Origin: Comamonas sp. lk
GTDB lineage: Bacteria > Pseudomonadota > Gammaproteobacteria > Burkholderiales > Burkholderiaceae_C
Direction: 5' to 3'
Assembly (NCBI RefSeq): GCF_900564145.1
Contig: NZ_UOOB01000001.1
Location: 2,110,754-2,174,753, forward strand
Length of the DNA stretch: 64,000 bases
In this document: piece after piece, positions 24,296-33,794 of the stretch
Layout of the letters: the number at the start of each line of letters is the position of its first letter
Position numbering within the stretch: position 1 is the first letter of the stretch
Translations under genes and position numbers: made by a program
The notes under the pieces: model-generated
What the model was told of the DNA's origin: nothing
The model's database searches: none
What the model saw: only the letters and a program-made list of their open reading frames with translations

Positions 24296-25219
24296 CTACG
24301 CCATCTGCCTCAGCCATTCAAGCAAAGAGGCCTGTGGGCTGTCAGCACGCAATGAACTTGGCGAAAACAGGCAGTAACGCGAACCGTCTTCAACAAAGCC
24401 CAAGGGCGCAGCTAGCAAGCCGTTGTCGAGATCGCCGCGAACCAAGTGCCAGGGACCGACGGCAACCCCCAGGCCTGCGACAGCCGCCTGTAAGCTGAAG
24501 TAGAAATGCTCGAAGGTTTGTCCAGCTCCGTTGGCCAAGGTTTGGCCTGTAGCAGTTGCCCAGTCCTGCCATGCGCCTGGCCGCGTACGTGTGTGCAGCA
24601 AAGGCGCGTCGGGACTTAGCGTTATGCGCCTCTCCTTCGTGGTGCTCCAAGCCGTTACCTTGCCAGGGCTGCAGACCGGCCCGACTTTTTCAGCAAACAG
24701 GGGCTCCGTGTGATAGTTCGCCGGCCAAGGGAAGTCATCCCGGCGTATGGCAAGGTCAATGCCATTGGCAAACGAAAACGGACCACCACCGGCAACGAGA
24801 TGGACCTCGATTCCGGGGTAGCGTGATTGAAAATCCGGCCAACGTGGAATGAGCCAGCGCATCAGCAGCGTGGGCTCGCAAGACAGCACCAAGCGCCTTT
24901 TCTGGCGTGCATTGACGCGCAGCTCGCCAACAGCTTGCCGCATGAGACTGAAGCCACCATTGACAGCTTGTGCGAGGGTACGCCCAGCGTCAGTCAGATA
25001 CACCCGTCGGCTGCGCCGTTCAAATAGAGCAATGCCTAGGTCATCTTCCAGCAGGCGCACAGCACGGCTGACGGCACCATGCGTCAAATGCAACTCATCT
25101 GCAGCACGACTGAAATTCTCATGATGTGCCGCAGCTTCGAAACAGCGCAGCGCCAGCAGAGAAGGCAGGCGCATATCCGTTGATTGTGAATTTGACTCAC
25201 CATTCATGTCATAAAACAT
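24296..25219 (-). CDS. LysR-type regulator (GcvA-like)
   Basis: 307 residues; starts 4 or 15 residues later are also possible. The helix-turn-helix region reads ALRCFEAAAHHENFSRAADE followed by LTHGAVSRAVRLLEDDLG, as in GcvA-like proteins. The effector domain includes PFSFANGIDLAIRRDDFPWP and AAVAGLGVAVGPWHLVRGDL. It is divergent from the LysE-family exporter across 65 bases, which contain GGAAT and ATTCC arms; control of the exporter is the natural inference. Confidence 0.92.
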   Translation of the reverse strand: MFYDMNGESNSQSTDMRLPSLLALRCFEAAAHHENFSRAADELHLTHGAVSRAVRLLEDDLGIALFERRSRRVYLTDAGRTLAQAVNGGFSLMRQAVGELRVNARQKRRLVLSCEPTLLMRWLIPRWPDFQSRYPGIEVHLVAGGGPFSFANGIDLAIRRDDFPWPANYHTEPLFAEKVGPVCSPGKVTAWSTTKERRITLSPDAPLLHTRTRPGAWQDWATATGQTLANGAGQTFEHFYFSLQAAVAGLGVAVGPWHLVRGDLDNGLLAAPLGFVEDGSRYCLFSPSSLRADSPQASLLEWLRQMA

Positions 25220-25284
25220 CGTTATTCATACGGATCTGGAATCAATAGTATTAGCCTTATTCCAAATCTGAAACTATATTCTCA

Positions 25285-25905
25285 ATGACTGAATTGTTAG
25301 CTGTAATCACTATCACCTTGCTCGCCGTGATCAGTCCGGGGCCAGATTTTGCGATGGTTAGCCGTAATAGTTTGCTGATTTCCAGACGTTCCGGTGCGCT
25401 GACCGCCTTGGGAATCGGGTTGGGTGTACTGGTCCATGTCACTTACACCTTGGTGGGGGTCGGCCTGCTGATCCAGCAGTCTCTGTGGCTGTTCGATGCC
25501 ATAAAGCTATTTGGCGCTGCCTATCTGATCTACCTTGGCTTGAAAATGCTCAGGACCAAGCCAGCCGGCGATCTGGTCGATACAAGGACCGCACCACCGA
25601 TGTCAGACCTTGCCGCACTGCGCATCGGATTTTTAACAAACGCATTGAATCCGAAGACCACGGTGTTCATCGTGAGCCTTTTTATGCAGGTAGTGCGGGC
25701 AGACACGCCGCTTCCCGTACAAATTGGCTATGGGATTTTCATTTCTACGGCACACATGGCCTGGTTTGCACTGGTCGCATTCTGCTTTTCAAGTGGCGTT
25801 GTACGTGATCGTTTGCTCGCCATGCGCCACTGGATTGACCGAGCCTTCGGAGGACTCTTGGTCGTGTTCGGGATCATGTTAGGGGTTAGTAGCGGAGCGC
25901 GGTGA
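25285..25905 (+). CDS. LysE/RhtB-family amino-acid exporter
   Basis: 206 residues with six predicted helices. The family signature is at the N-terminus: LLAVISPGPDFAMVSRNSLLI, then RSGALTALGIGLGVLVHV. LTNALNPKTTVFIVSLFMQ is the conserved second-half motif. Such inner-membrane proteins export amino acids or related solutes. The adjacent divergent LysR gene is the likely sensor. Substrate unknown. Confidence 0.92.
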   Translation: MTELLAVITITLLAVISPGPDFAMVSRNSLLISRRSGALTALGIGLGVLVHVTYTLVGVGLLIQQSLWLFDAIKLFGAAYLIYLGLKMLRTKPAGDLVDTRTAPPMSDLAALRIGFLTNALNPKTTVFIVSLFMQVVRADTPLPVQIGYGIFISTAHMAWFALVAFCFSSGVVRDRLLAMRHWIDRAFGGLLVVFGIMLGVSSGAR

Positions 25906-26380
25906 GCACACTGTTCATTGAGGTGCATCAATATTGCATTCGTGATGCGCTGTGACCGGCTGCTATAGATCGGCAGCACCATTCGATGCGTGCAAAAGTG
26001 GGTATCGAGCTCTTACTGGGCCTATCAATGAGCTTGGTAACGGTAGTGAAAGTTCAGGCCCAGGCGCTTCGCAATATCAGCTTTGGGCATCAGCAGTCAT
26101 TGACCAGCTAGAAATTTATGACGGTTCTCCGTCTGGCGCTGAATTAACTGAGGTCTCCGTTCTTTGCAGCATGATCTTGAAATCACGGCTTGGCCTACAT
26201 GCAGTCACTGAGACAGCAGCCTTGGAAAGGGTAATGACGACCGGTGAGTCGTCATTCAACAGCGAGCTTGCGTAAAAGCACGTCATTCTTCCCGCTTGCT
26301 CTGCACGCATACGTTGCCACATCCAAGAATTGCGACCCAAGTCTGTCAAACTTTCGCTTTGCTTTGCTTTCTCAACTTTC
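25906..26380. other. Intergenic stretch before polB
   Basis: About 475 bases. An open frame at 25952-26275 (107 codons) and antisense frames show no recognisable family. The region may include the polB promoter; no clear LexA box was seen. Confidence 0.4.
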
Positions 26381-28753
26381 GTGTCATTCAACAAACGCCA
26401 AGGATTCATCCTTACCCGCAATTGGCGAGACACGCCGGCGGGCACCGAGCTCGAGTATTGGCTGGCGACAGATTCCGGGCCTCTGAAGGTACTCCTGACT
26501 GCCCAGACTTCAGTGGCTTTCGTCGAGACCAGGCACAAGGCTACGGTACAGGCGCATCTTCTGGCCATGTCAGATGTGCAGTTGCGTGAACTGGAGCTGA
26601 GAAGCTTTCAGCAAGAACCGGTTTTTGGCGTCTACGCCAAGCATTTTCGCCAGTTGGGGCGGCTTGCTCGCTCCTTGCAACCGCTAGGCGTATCGTTTCT
26701 GGAGGCTGACGTTCGCCCCCACGAGCGCTACTTGATGGAACGCTTCATCACCGCAGGCGTGAGGCTGGAAGGCGGGCGAATCGAGAGCTCAACGCTTGTG
26801 GATTGCAAGCTCTTGCCTGCGCCCGATTTCAGACCGCCGCTGAAGGTGGTGTCATTAGACATCGAGACCAGCCAGCACCAGGATCTCTACTCCATTGCGC
26901 TGGACGGCATGGCAGAGCGCGTGGTGTTCATGCTGGGTGAGCCTCCTCCCGTGCCCATACAACCACCCGGGTTTGAGCTGATTTATTGCATGACCCGCAA
27001 AGCCATGATTGAGCAGCTCAGCGAATGGTTTGTACGCAATGATCCGGACGTGATCATTGGCTGGAACGTCATTCAGTTCGACCTGCGCGTGCTGCAAAAA
27101 ACAGCCGATGACTGCGCGACTCCTTTGCTCCTGGGTCGGGAGCTAAAGCCCATCGCATGGCGAACCCATCCTGGCAAGCAAGGTTATCTATTCGCCCCCA
27201 TGCCTGGCCGGGTGGTCATCGACGGCATTGAAGCGCTCAGAGCGGCCATCTGGAACTTCCCCTCATTCAGCCTCGAGAACGTCGCACAGGAGCTCCTGGG
27301 CGAAGGCAAGGATATCGGGGACGATTACGACAAGATGGCGGAGATCGAGCGGCGCTACCAAGAAGACAAGCCCGCGCTCGCCGTCTACAACATCCGGGAC
27401 TGCGAGCTGGTTCTGCGCATTTTCGAAAAAGCGAAACTGTTGCAGTTTGCGATGGAACGCGCCCACACCACGGGCCTGCAGATCGACCGCTTCGGGGGCT
27501 CCATCGCGGCGTTCAGCCACCACTATCTGCCGCGCATGCACCGCATGGGCTATGTGGCACCCAACGTGGGCGATGTTCAAGGGAAGTCCTCTCCTGGCGG
27601 CTACGTGATGGACTCCAAGCCTGGCTTTTACGACTCCGTGGTGGTCCTGGACTATAAGAGCCTCTATCCCTCGATCATCCGCACCTTTCTTGTGGACCCT
27701 GTGGGATTGGCCGAGGGCCAGCATGCCAGCAATCCTGAGCGGCTCATCAAGGGGCCAAGGGGCACGCTCTTTTCGCGTGAGAAACATTGCCTGCCGGAGA
27801 TCGTCACCACTCTTTGGCGTGCTCGTGACGAGGCCAAGCGAGCGCGGAACGAGCCACTGTCACAGGCTCTCAAACTAGTGATGAATTCGTTTGCCGGGGT
27901 GCTGGGCGCATCCGAGTGCCGGTTCTTCAATCCGGATTTGATTTCAGCCATCACCTTGCGTGGTCACGAGATGGTGAAGGTTACCCGGGACTTCGTGGAG
28001 AAGCGCGGATACGAAGCCATCTACGGGGACACAGACTCCATTTTCATCTGGCTCAAGCGTACCCACACCAACGAAGAGGCTCATGCTGTTGCTGCAGAAC
28101 TGGTCAAGGACATCAACGCCTGGTGGACACAAACCTTGCGGGGCGAGCAGGACCTGGAGAGCTTTCTCGAAATCGAGTTCGATACGCATTACAAGAAATT
28201 CTTCATGCCCACCATCCGAGGCTCGGACGTTGGCAGCAAAAAGCGATATGCGGGACTCAGCATCGACGCTGAGGGCAAAGAGACGATGGTCTACCGTGGC
28301 CTGGAAATGGCACGCAGCGACTGGACGCCTCTGGCGCGGCAGTTCCAGGAGGGCTTGCTCTCGCGCGTCTTCCAAGGCGCTCCATATCGAGACTTCGTGA
28401 TCGAGTACGCGCGCTCCACGCTGGCAGGTAAGAAAGATGATCTGCTCATCTACCGCAAGCGCCTGCGGCATCGGTTGGATGCTTACGTGGCGAACGTCCC
28501 TCCTCAGGTTCGTGCGGCGCGCATTGCCGATGAGTACAACGTACGCACGGAACGGCCCCCGCAGTACCAGAATGGCGGCTGGATCCAGTACGTCATGACC
28601 CACAATGGACCGGAGCCGCTGGAGATTCGCCGCTCACACATCGACTATGAGCACTACCTGACGAAGCAGATTCGGCCCATTGCCGACTCGATCCTGGTGC
28701 CCCTGGGGGATGATTTCGCCACTCTGACCTCCTCTCAGCAGGAACTGTTTTAG
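26381..28753 (+). CDS. polB: DNA polymerase II (family B)
   Basis: About 790 residues from GTG 26381; E. coli Pol II has 783. The opening KRQGFILTRNWRDTPAGTE matches Pol II. The 3'-5' exonuclease motifs are VVSLDIETS (about residue 160), IIGWNVIQFDLRVLQ and VYNIRDCELVLRI; the polymerase motifs are LDYKSLYPSIIRTF (about 424), LKLVMNSFAGVLGA and IYGDTDSIFIW (about 548). All catalytic acids are present. It acts in translesion synthesis and replication restart. A longer version from TTG 26330 adds 17 unlike residues. A stub of a DUF3024 gene follows 24 bases later. Confidence 0.95.
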   Translation: MSFNKRQGFILTRNWRDTPAGTELEYWLATDSGPLKVLLTAQTSVAFVETRHKATVQAHLLAMSDVQLRELELRSFQQEPVFGVYAKHFRQLGRLARSLQPLGVSFLEADVRPHERYLMERFITAGVRLEGGRIESSTLVDCKLLPAPDFRPPLKVVSLDIETSQHQDLYSIALDGMAERVVFMLGEPPPVPIQPPGFELIYCMTRKAMIEQLSEWFVRNDPDVIIGWNVIQFDLRVLQKTADDCATPLLLGRELKPIAWRTHPGKQGYLFAPMPGRVVIDGIEALRAAIWNFPSFSLENVAQELLGEGKDIGDDYDKMAEIERRYQEDKPALAVYNIRDCELVLRIFEKAKLLQFAMERAHTTGLQIDRFGGSIAAFSHHYLPRMHRMGYVAPNVGDVQGKSSPGGYVMDSKPGFYDSVVVLDYKSLYPSIIRTFLVDPVGLAEGQHASNPERLIKGPRGTLFSREKHCLPEIVTTLWRARDEAKRARNEPLSQALKLVMNSFAGVLGASECRFFNPDLISAITLRGHEMVKVTRDFVEKRGYEAIYGDTDSIFIWLKRTHTNEEAHAVAAELVKDINAWWTQTLRGEQDLESFLEIEFDTHYKKFFMPTIRGSDVGSKKRYAGLSIDAEGKETMVYRGLEMARSDWTPLARQFQEGLLSRVFQGAPYRDFVIEYARSTLAGKKDDLLIYRKRLRHRLDAYVANVPPQVRAARIADEYNVRTERPPQYQNGGWIQYVMTHNGPEPLEIRRSHIDYEHYLTKQIRPIADSILVPLGDDFATLTSSQQELF

Positions 28754-28777
28754 CAATCCAAGGGAGAGGAAGAAAGC

Positions 28778-28852
28778 ATGGCTTTCAGCGAATTTGAGGA
28801 GAAACGTCTTGCTAAGGTAATTGGCAGCTTCATTGAAAGCTTCAGCCACTAG
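28778..28852 (+). pseudogene. Truncated start of a DUF3024 gene
   Basis: A 24-codon frame with a good ribosome site (GGGAGAGGAAG) encodes MAFSEFEEKRLAKVIGSFIE then stops. This matches the N-terminus of DUF3024 proteins (about 110 residues), which continue after this point with a conserved RRPPPHIR stretch that is absent here. The rest has been lost or shifted. Confidence 0.55.
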
Positions 28853-28975
28853 TACACCTGAGAGAGCAGCTGGATTTCAGATTTGCTATTGAATGACAGT
28901 CTGCTCTCTTGCGATAGCGGTGCGCTCAGGCCATACGAAAGAGCTTATGGGTAGCACCCGACCATCACTTGGTTG

Positions 28976-30340
28976 TCACTTTCCCGTCTCGCGCAGACGA
29001 GTCGCGACTGCGCGCGCCAAGGCTACCAGGCTGTCGCCACTGCGCAGCGAGTTCTCGTGGGGCGCCACCCCCTGGTCTCCGGAGATGGTACGTGCGCGGG
29101 TGTCTGCATAGGAGCCGAATTGCGCTATGGTGAGTTCATTGGCTGGATCGATAAAGAGGCGCTGTCCGAAGCGGCCCGAGGCATAGAGCGCTCCATCAGT
29201 GCCTGCCGGATGCCACCAGAAATTTCCGTAGCCGGTTTGGGCGCGGCCGGCCCGGGACAGGCGCTCCTGGTTGTCTGCCGATGGCGTTTGAAGCACGCGC
29301 ATCAGCGCTGCTATGGCGACCACTTGCTGCCCGTCGCGCTGGCCTCGATTGCGCACCAACTCGCCAAAACGCGCGGCGTCTCTCAAGGTGCTGGAGAGGC
29401 CACCGGAGGCCAATTCCACGCTGCTTGAATCTACGGAAAAGTAAGCGTCGTCTTCTGCCCCCATGGGCTGCCAGATGCGCTCGGACACCAGTTGCGCGAG
29501 CGTGCGACTGCTGATGTTTTTCAACGCCCGGGCGACGGCTTCCGTGGACCCATTCTGGTAGTAAAAAATGCTGCCATGCGGCGAATCGACCGAGCGCGTG
29601 GCTTTGAGCAGAAAGTCGTTGATCGAGTTCGGCATACCTTCGCGCGCGGGCATGAGCCCCGCTGCGGTGAAGAGCCCGATATCGGGTGGCAATTCGGGCA
29701 AATAGGTCAGCGCCACTTCCATATCGAGATTTTGCTGTACCGTGGCGCTACCAAACGGTGTTCCGGCCAACTCCGGCACATAGCGCGCAAGGGGCGCGGA
29801 GGCCTCCATGCGCCCTTCTTCGATGAATTGCGCAGCGAGCAAACCAATGACGGATTTTGACATCGATGCCCAACCATGCGCATCGTGCTCCTGCATGCCG
29901 CCGTAGTAGCTCTCGAACACTACGCGGCCCTTATGCAGCACCAGCAGGGCGTCGACTCGATTACCGTCTAGATACTGCGCCCAAGTGGCCGAGCGGCCGT
30001 GCGGCAGTTGAAGTGTGAGATCGTCCAAAGACAATGCATCGCCCTGAGCAAATATCTGGGAATCGTTCGAATGGCGCACTCCCGCAGTCGGAACGACCAT
30101 GCGGGCGTTGCGCATAGCCCAACGGATATGGGCCGGGGCAAGCCAGTTGGCCTTGGTCACGGGCTGGGCAGAGGTGGGATGAAGCGGGGATTTTTCGGTT
30201 GCCGGCTGCTCATTCATATGGGATAAGCCCAGTGATTGCGCGTGAGCAACTGCCTCTACGCATAAGCATGCTGCAACGACAGCGGAGCGGAGAAGAAATT
30301 TCTTGGATCGAGGCAACATAGGCGGGTTTGAATAGGACAC
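28976..30340 (-). CDS. Beta-lactamase-fold serine hydrolase (NylB-like), exported
   Basis: 454 residues with a signal peptide (KKFLLRSAVVAACLCVEAVAHAQ); a start at the eighth codon fits it better. Catalytic motifs are SMSK (Ser159, Lys162), the YxN element in FYYQNGSTEAV and the C-terminal ASGRFGQRLFIDP. The family includes class C beta-lactamases, esterases and 6-aminohexanoate-dimer hydrolase. It lies 36 bases after a porin gene in a minus-strand unit that also has a Bug receptor, acyl-CoA dehydrogenase and AMP ligase, so hydrolysis of an external ester or amide to supply that pathway is plausible. Confidence 0.88.
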   Translation of the reverse strand: MSYSNPPMLPRSKKFLLRSAVVAACLCVEAVAHAQSLGLSHMNEQPATEKSPLHPTSAQPVTKANWLAPAHIRWAMRNARMVVPTAGVRHSNDSQIFAQGDALSLDDLTLQLPHGRSATWAQYLDGNRVDALLVLHKGRVVFESYYGGMQEHDAHGWASMSKSVIGLLAAQFIEEGRMEASAPLARYVPELAGTPFGSATVQQNLDMEVALTYLPELPPDIGLFTAAGLMPAREGMPNSINDFLLKATRSVDSPHGSIFYYQNGSTEAVARALKNISSRTLAQLVSERIWQPMGAEDDAYFSVDSSSVELASGGLSSTLRDAARFGELVRNRGQRDGQQVVAIAALMRVLQTPSADNQERLSRAGRAQTGYGNFWWHPAGTDGALYASGRFGQRLFIDPANELTIAQFGSYADTRARTISGDQGVAPHENSLRSGDSLVALARAVATRLRETGK

Positions 30341-30376
30341 GTGTTGACGCGGAATCTGCTGAAGGGGAGTACGGCA

Positions 30377-31429
30377 TCAAAAGTTGTGACGCATGCCCAC
30401 GGCGATGAGACTGGCTGAATCACCACTGTTGATATCGACCGGTATCTGCGCCAACGAGGCGGAAGATCCTCCCCGGTTGTCCAGATGCAGCCAGCGCCCA
30501 TAAAGAGCGGTGCGTTTGCTCAACGCATAGTCGTAGCCCAGCGTCCACGCCAACTGGGAGCGATCGCTGCCGCTGACTTTGCGATGCGCGCCCTCCAGTG
30601 CCAGTCGAGATTGCGTGGTGACATTCCATGTGGCGCCCAGGCTAAAAATACGCGCATCGCCTACGCTGGTCTTGTTCAAACCATTGCGGGCTACGGTAGC
30701 GAAGACTTGCCACACGCCGCCGTTGTATGCAGCGCTGAGCGATTGGTAAGTGGATTTGGTCGGCTCCGCCACCGGCGCAGTAGCAGAGCCTGAGCGCGCG
30801 CGCTGAAACGCATACGCCACATACAAGGGGTTCAGTGCCCAACCCACGCTGGCGCTATACAGGTCACCACTTTTCTTGCTCAGCGTCGCTGCCTCGCCGG
30901 GTGCATATGCCAGATCGGTATAAAGCCCTGTTCCCACCGGCGTTCTGTAGCGCAGCATATTGCTTGCACGAGGCACAAAGGAGCGCATGCCGGGTTGAGC
31001 ATCAACGACAGCTGCCAGATTCATCGGAGAAAAAACCGTGTTCAAACCAAAGGCATCGGCACGCGTCACGGCCTGGAACATCGGCGTGTACATGCGCCCC
31101 ATGTCGAGTGCACCCCAAGGCCCAACGAGGCCAACGTAGGATTGTCGCGTGAAGGCAAATGTGGACGCAGGGTTGCCTGTGCCCGTGTCGGATTCAAGTC
31201 CTGCCTCCAGTACGAAACGCGCGGACAGTCCGCCGCCCAAGTCTTCCTTGCCGCGAAAGCCGATCCGCGATGCAGCGTTGCCACCACTGTCGACGCGCAT
31301 CGTCGAGTTGGACCCAGACTTGGCACGCCCCACATATGTGTCGATAGTGCCGAAAATGCTCACATTGCTCTGTGCAGACGCGCAGGCACACACAGCCCAT
31401 GCCGCGAGGGCTGGAATGGATTTCTTCAT
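30377..31429 (-). CDS. Outer-membrane porin (Omp32-like)
   Basis: 350 residues. Signal peptide MKKSIPALAAWAVCACASAQ is followed by SNVSIFGTIDTYVGRA and the family strands GFRGKEDLGGGLSARFVLEAG and YVGLVGPWGALDMGRM. The protein ends in SASLIAVGMRHNF with the terminal Phe needed for barrel assembly. Porins of this family are trimeric, anion-preferring channels. It sits 79 bases after the Bug receptor gene and before the hydrolase gene, probably in one operon. Confidence 0.94.
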   Translation of the reverse strand: MKKSIPALAAWAVCACASAQSNVSIFGTIDTYVGRAKSGSNSTMRVDSGGNAASRIGFRGKEDLGGGLSARFVLEAGLESDTGTGNPASTFAFTRQSYVGLVGPWGALDMGRMYTPMFQAVTRADAFGLNTVFSPMNLAAVVDAQPGMRSFVPRASNMLRYRTPVGTGLYTDLAYAPGEAATLSKKSGDLYSASVGWALNPLYVAYAFQRARSGSATAPVAEPTKSTYQSLSAAYNGGVWQVFATVARNGLNKTSVGDARIFSLGATWNVTTQSRLALEGAHRKVSGSDRSQLAWTLGYDYALSKRTALYGRWLHLDNRGGSSASLAQIPVDINSGDSASLIAVGMRHNF

Positions 31430-31508
31430 TTTTTTGTCTCCTGATTATTCTTGTGACTGCCTAACCGAGTGATTGAATTTTGGCTATCAGAGCATCGGTT
31501 TCGACTAG

Positions 31509-32495
31509 TTAGAGAGGCTCCAGCTTGGCGACTTTCATCATGGCCTGGGTGAACGCCATTTCCTTCACGAAGTCCTGCACATACTCCTGTGAGTTGACGG
31601 AAGGTCGTACGTTCGCGCCATTGGCTTCAATCTGCTCGCGCACCTTGGCTTGTTTGAGCGCCGCATCGAAAGCGGTGCGAACACGTTCAGCGATGACATC
31701 TGGCGTGCCCGCAGAAAGTGAGACACCTCCCCAGGACGTGAGCTCTACTCCTCGCACACCAAGCTCCGTCAACGTGGGCACATCGGGCAGCAGCGGATTG
31801 CGCATGCTGCCTGCAACAGCGAGCGGCTTGAGCTTTCCGGCCTGGATATGAGGGTAGGCCACACCGAAGATCGGCATGCCGAATTGCACCTGGTCGCCAA
31901 GCACTGCATTGAGCAACTCGGATGCTCCTTTGTACGGAACATGGGTGGCATGTACGTCAAGGGAATTGAGCAATAACTCGGCGCCCAGATGCGAAGGCGT
32001 GCCCACGCCCCCCGATGCATAGTCCAGCTTGCCGGGCGCGGCGCGCATGCGGGCAGTCAAGTCTTTCAAGCTCGAAACAGACGACTTGGCATTGACCAGC
32101 AGGACGATGTCAGATGCGGAGATACGCGTGACATGGCGAAAGTCTTTCAGTACGTCATACCCCGGTACCTTGTACATATGCATGTTCGCCGCCATGGGAG
32201 CTGCGGAGTAAATCCAGGTGTAGCCGTCAGGCATCGTTTTGGCAGCGAGTCTCGCCCCCAGATTACCTCCTACCCCTCCTTTGTTGTCGATGATGATTGG
32301 CTGCCCGAGAATCGGCGAGACGGCTTCGGCCAAGATCCGCGCTGTGATATCCGGGCCGGTGCCTGCAAGATATGGCACTATCCAGCGAACAGGTCGATTG
32401 GGCCAGGCCTCTGCCGCCAGTGCTGGCCAAGCAGTTGGTAGCAGTGCGGCGGCCAAGGCACGGCCCATCAAAGCACGGCGTTGTGAATCAATCAT
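31509..32495 (-). CDS. Bug-family periplasmic solute receptor
   Basis: 328 residues from ATG 32495, which has AAGGAG upstream. A signal sequence with RRALMGRALAAALLPTAWPA, Tat-like in its paired Arg, precedes AEAWPNRPVRWIVPYLAGTG. The family stretch GGVGTPSHLGAELLLNSLDV and THVPYKGASE is present. No TctAB membrane subunits are nearby. It lies 40 bases after the acyl-CoA dehydrogenase gene and should supply that pathway's acid. Confidence 0.93.
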   Translation of the reverse strand: MIDSQRRALMGRALAAALLPTAWPALAAEAWPNRPVRWIVPYLAGTGPDITARILAEAVSPILGQPIIIDNKGGVGGNLGARLAAKTMPDGYTWIYSAAPMAANMHMYKVPGYDVLKDFRHVTRISASDIVLLVNAKSSVSSLKDLTARMRAAPGKLDYASGGVGTPSHLGAELLLNSLDVHATHVPYKGASELLNAVLGDQVQFGMPIFGVAYPHIQAGKLKPLAVAGSMRNPLLPDVPTLTELGVRGVELTSWGGVSLSAGTPDVIAERVRTAFDAALKQAKVREQIEANGANVRPSVNSQEYVQDFVKEMAFTQAMMKVAKLEPL

Positions 32496-32535
32496 GTATG
32501 TCTCCTTGATGTATATGAACTCCGCCCTGGATGGC

Positions 32536-33777
32536 TCAGCGCTGTGCGTCACCCGTGACGTCAAGTAGTTCACGCGCAATCGTGTTGCGCTGAATCTCGC
32601 TGGTCCCGGTCAGCACGCGGTACATGCGCAACATTCGGAACAAAAACTCCACGCGGCGGCCCTGCACAATGCCTTCGCCGCCGTGAATTTGCACCGCTTT
32701 GTCGGCAATGCGGAACCCTGCTTCCGAGCAAAACAACTTGGTCATGGACGCTTCGGCGCGGGCCTCCCCGCCGGCATCGATCTGGCGCGCTGTCGCCATC
32801 ATCAAAGCGCGCGCGGCAGCAAGATCGGTGGCCATGTCGGCGAGCATGTGTTGAACGGCTTGAAACTCGCCAATCGTTCGGCCGAATTGGCGGCGCTGAC
32901 ACGCGTAGTCACGCGCATCACGCAAAGCGGCCGAGGCCAGCCCCACCATTGCCGGGCAATGCAGCAAGCGATTGACGTTGATGCGACCCAGAGCCAGTGC
33001 CAAGCCACGTCCCTGCGCGCCAATGAGATTCGCAGCTGGAACACGTACATTCTCCAGCACGATATCCCCCGTGTGCGATTGACCAGCCATGGTCTTGTAG
33101 CCCGACTCCACGTGCACACCCGCCTGCATCAAGTCGACAAAAAATGCGCTGATTTCGCGCTGTTTCGGCTCGGGCGAGGTGGTGACCATCAGCACAGCAA
33201 AGTCGGCAAATGGAGAGCCGGAAATGAAGCGCTTGCGCCCGTTGATCACGAACTCATCGCCATCGCGCACGGCATGCGTTTGCAGCGCTCCTGCGTCGGA
33301 GCCAGCCTCCACTTCGGTCAGCGCAAAGCAGATGGCTTTTTCGGCACGCGCGACCGGAGCAATGAAATGCTCCATGTGATAAGGCGTTGCCTGGCGAGCC
33401 AGTGCTCCCACCCGAGGGGGGCCGCTTAGCTCACCCAGTACATGTGGCGAAAATGGCGAGCCGCTGGCGTAAATAGCTTCCTTGATCAGCACATGGTCGA
33501 GCACCGACAGCGGGGTGCCGCCCATCTGTGGCGGCAGCGTCATTCCGTAAAAACCTAGTGCATGCGAGCGTTGCCAGACCTTACGCAGCGTTTCGCGGTC
33601 CGGGCTGTGCTCGTGGTCTATGCCTCTTTCTGCGGCCAGCGTCGCCAGCTCTCCATGCAAAAAATCGTTGATACGTGCGATTAAATTGGCCGCTTGTGGC
33701 GATCCTTCGAAAACCGTGTGAAAGAGGGGGGGCGAGTTAGCTTCGGCGATTGGCGAAGGTGTAGTTGCAGTCTTCAT
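32536..33777 (-). CDS. Acyl-CoA dehydrogenase-like protein lacking the usual catalytic Glu
   Basis: 413 residues from ATG 33777 (AGGAG ten bases upstream). It has the family fold motifs ICFALTEVEAGSDAGALQTH, RKRFISGSPFADFAVL, RRQFGRTIGEFQAVQHML and QIHGGEGI. At the standard base position it reads VLTGTSEIQRN, with Thr in place of Glu, and the alternative base position in the ERLV region reads NRLL. So neither known Glu is present. It may use another base, act on an unusual substrate, or not dehydrogenate. It starts 18 bases after the AMP ligase gene ends. Confidence 0.88.
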   Translation of the reverse strand: MKTATTPSPIAEANSPPLFHTVFEGSPQAANLIARINDFLHGELATLAAERGIDHEHSPDRETLRKVWQRSHALGFYGMTLPPQMGGTPLSVLDHVLIKEAIYASGSPFSPHVLGELSGPPRVGALARQATPYHMEHFIAPVARAEKAICFALTEVEAGSDAGALQTHAVRDGDEFVINGRKRFISGSPFADFAVLMVTTSPEPKQREISAFFVDLMQAGVHVESGYKTMAGQSHTGDIVLENVRVPAANLIGAQGRGLALALGRINVNRLLHCPAMVGLASAALRDARDYACQRRQFGRTIGEFQAVQHMLADMATDLAAARALMMATARQIDAGGEARAEASMTKLFCSEAGFRIADKAVQIHGGEGIVQGRRVEFLFRMLRMYRVLTGTSEIQRNTIARELLDVTGDAQR

Positions 33778-33794
33778 CTTGCGTGCGCTCCTGC

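Noticed and set aside
25952..26275. 107-codon frame before polB
   Set aside because: No ribosome site, no recognisable family and unusual composition for the window.
26330..26380. Longer DNA polymerase II start at TTG 26330
   Set aside because: The extra 17 residues do not resemble Pol II, and the shorter form matches the usual length and N-terminus.
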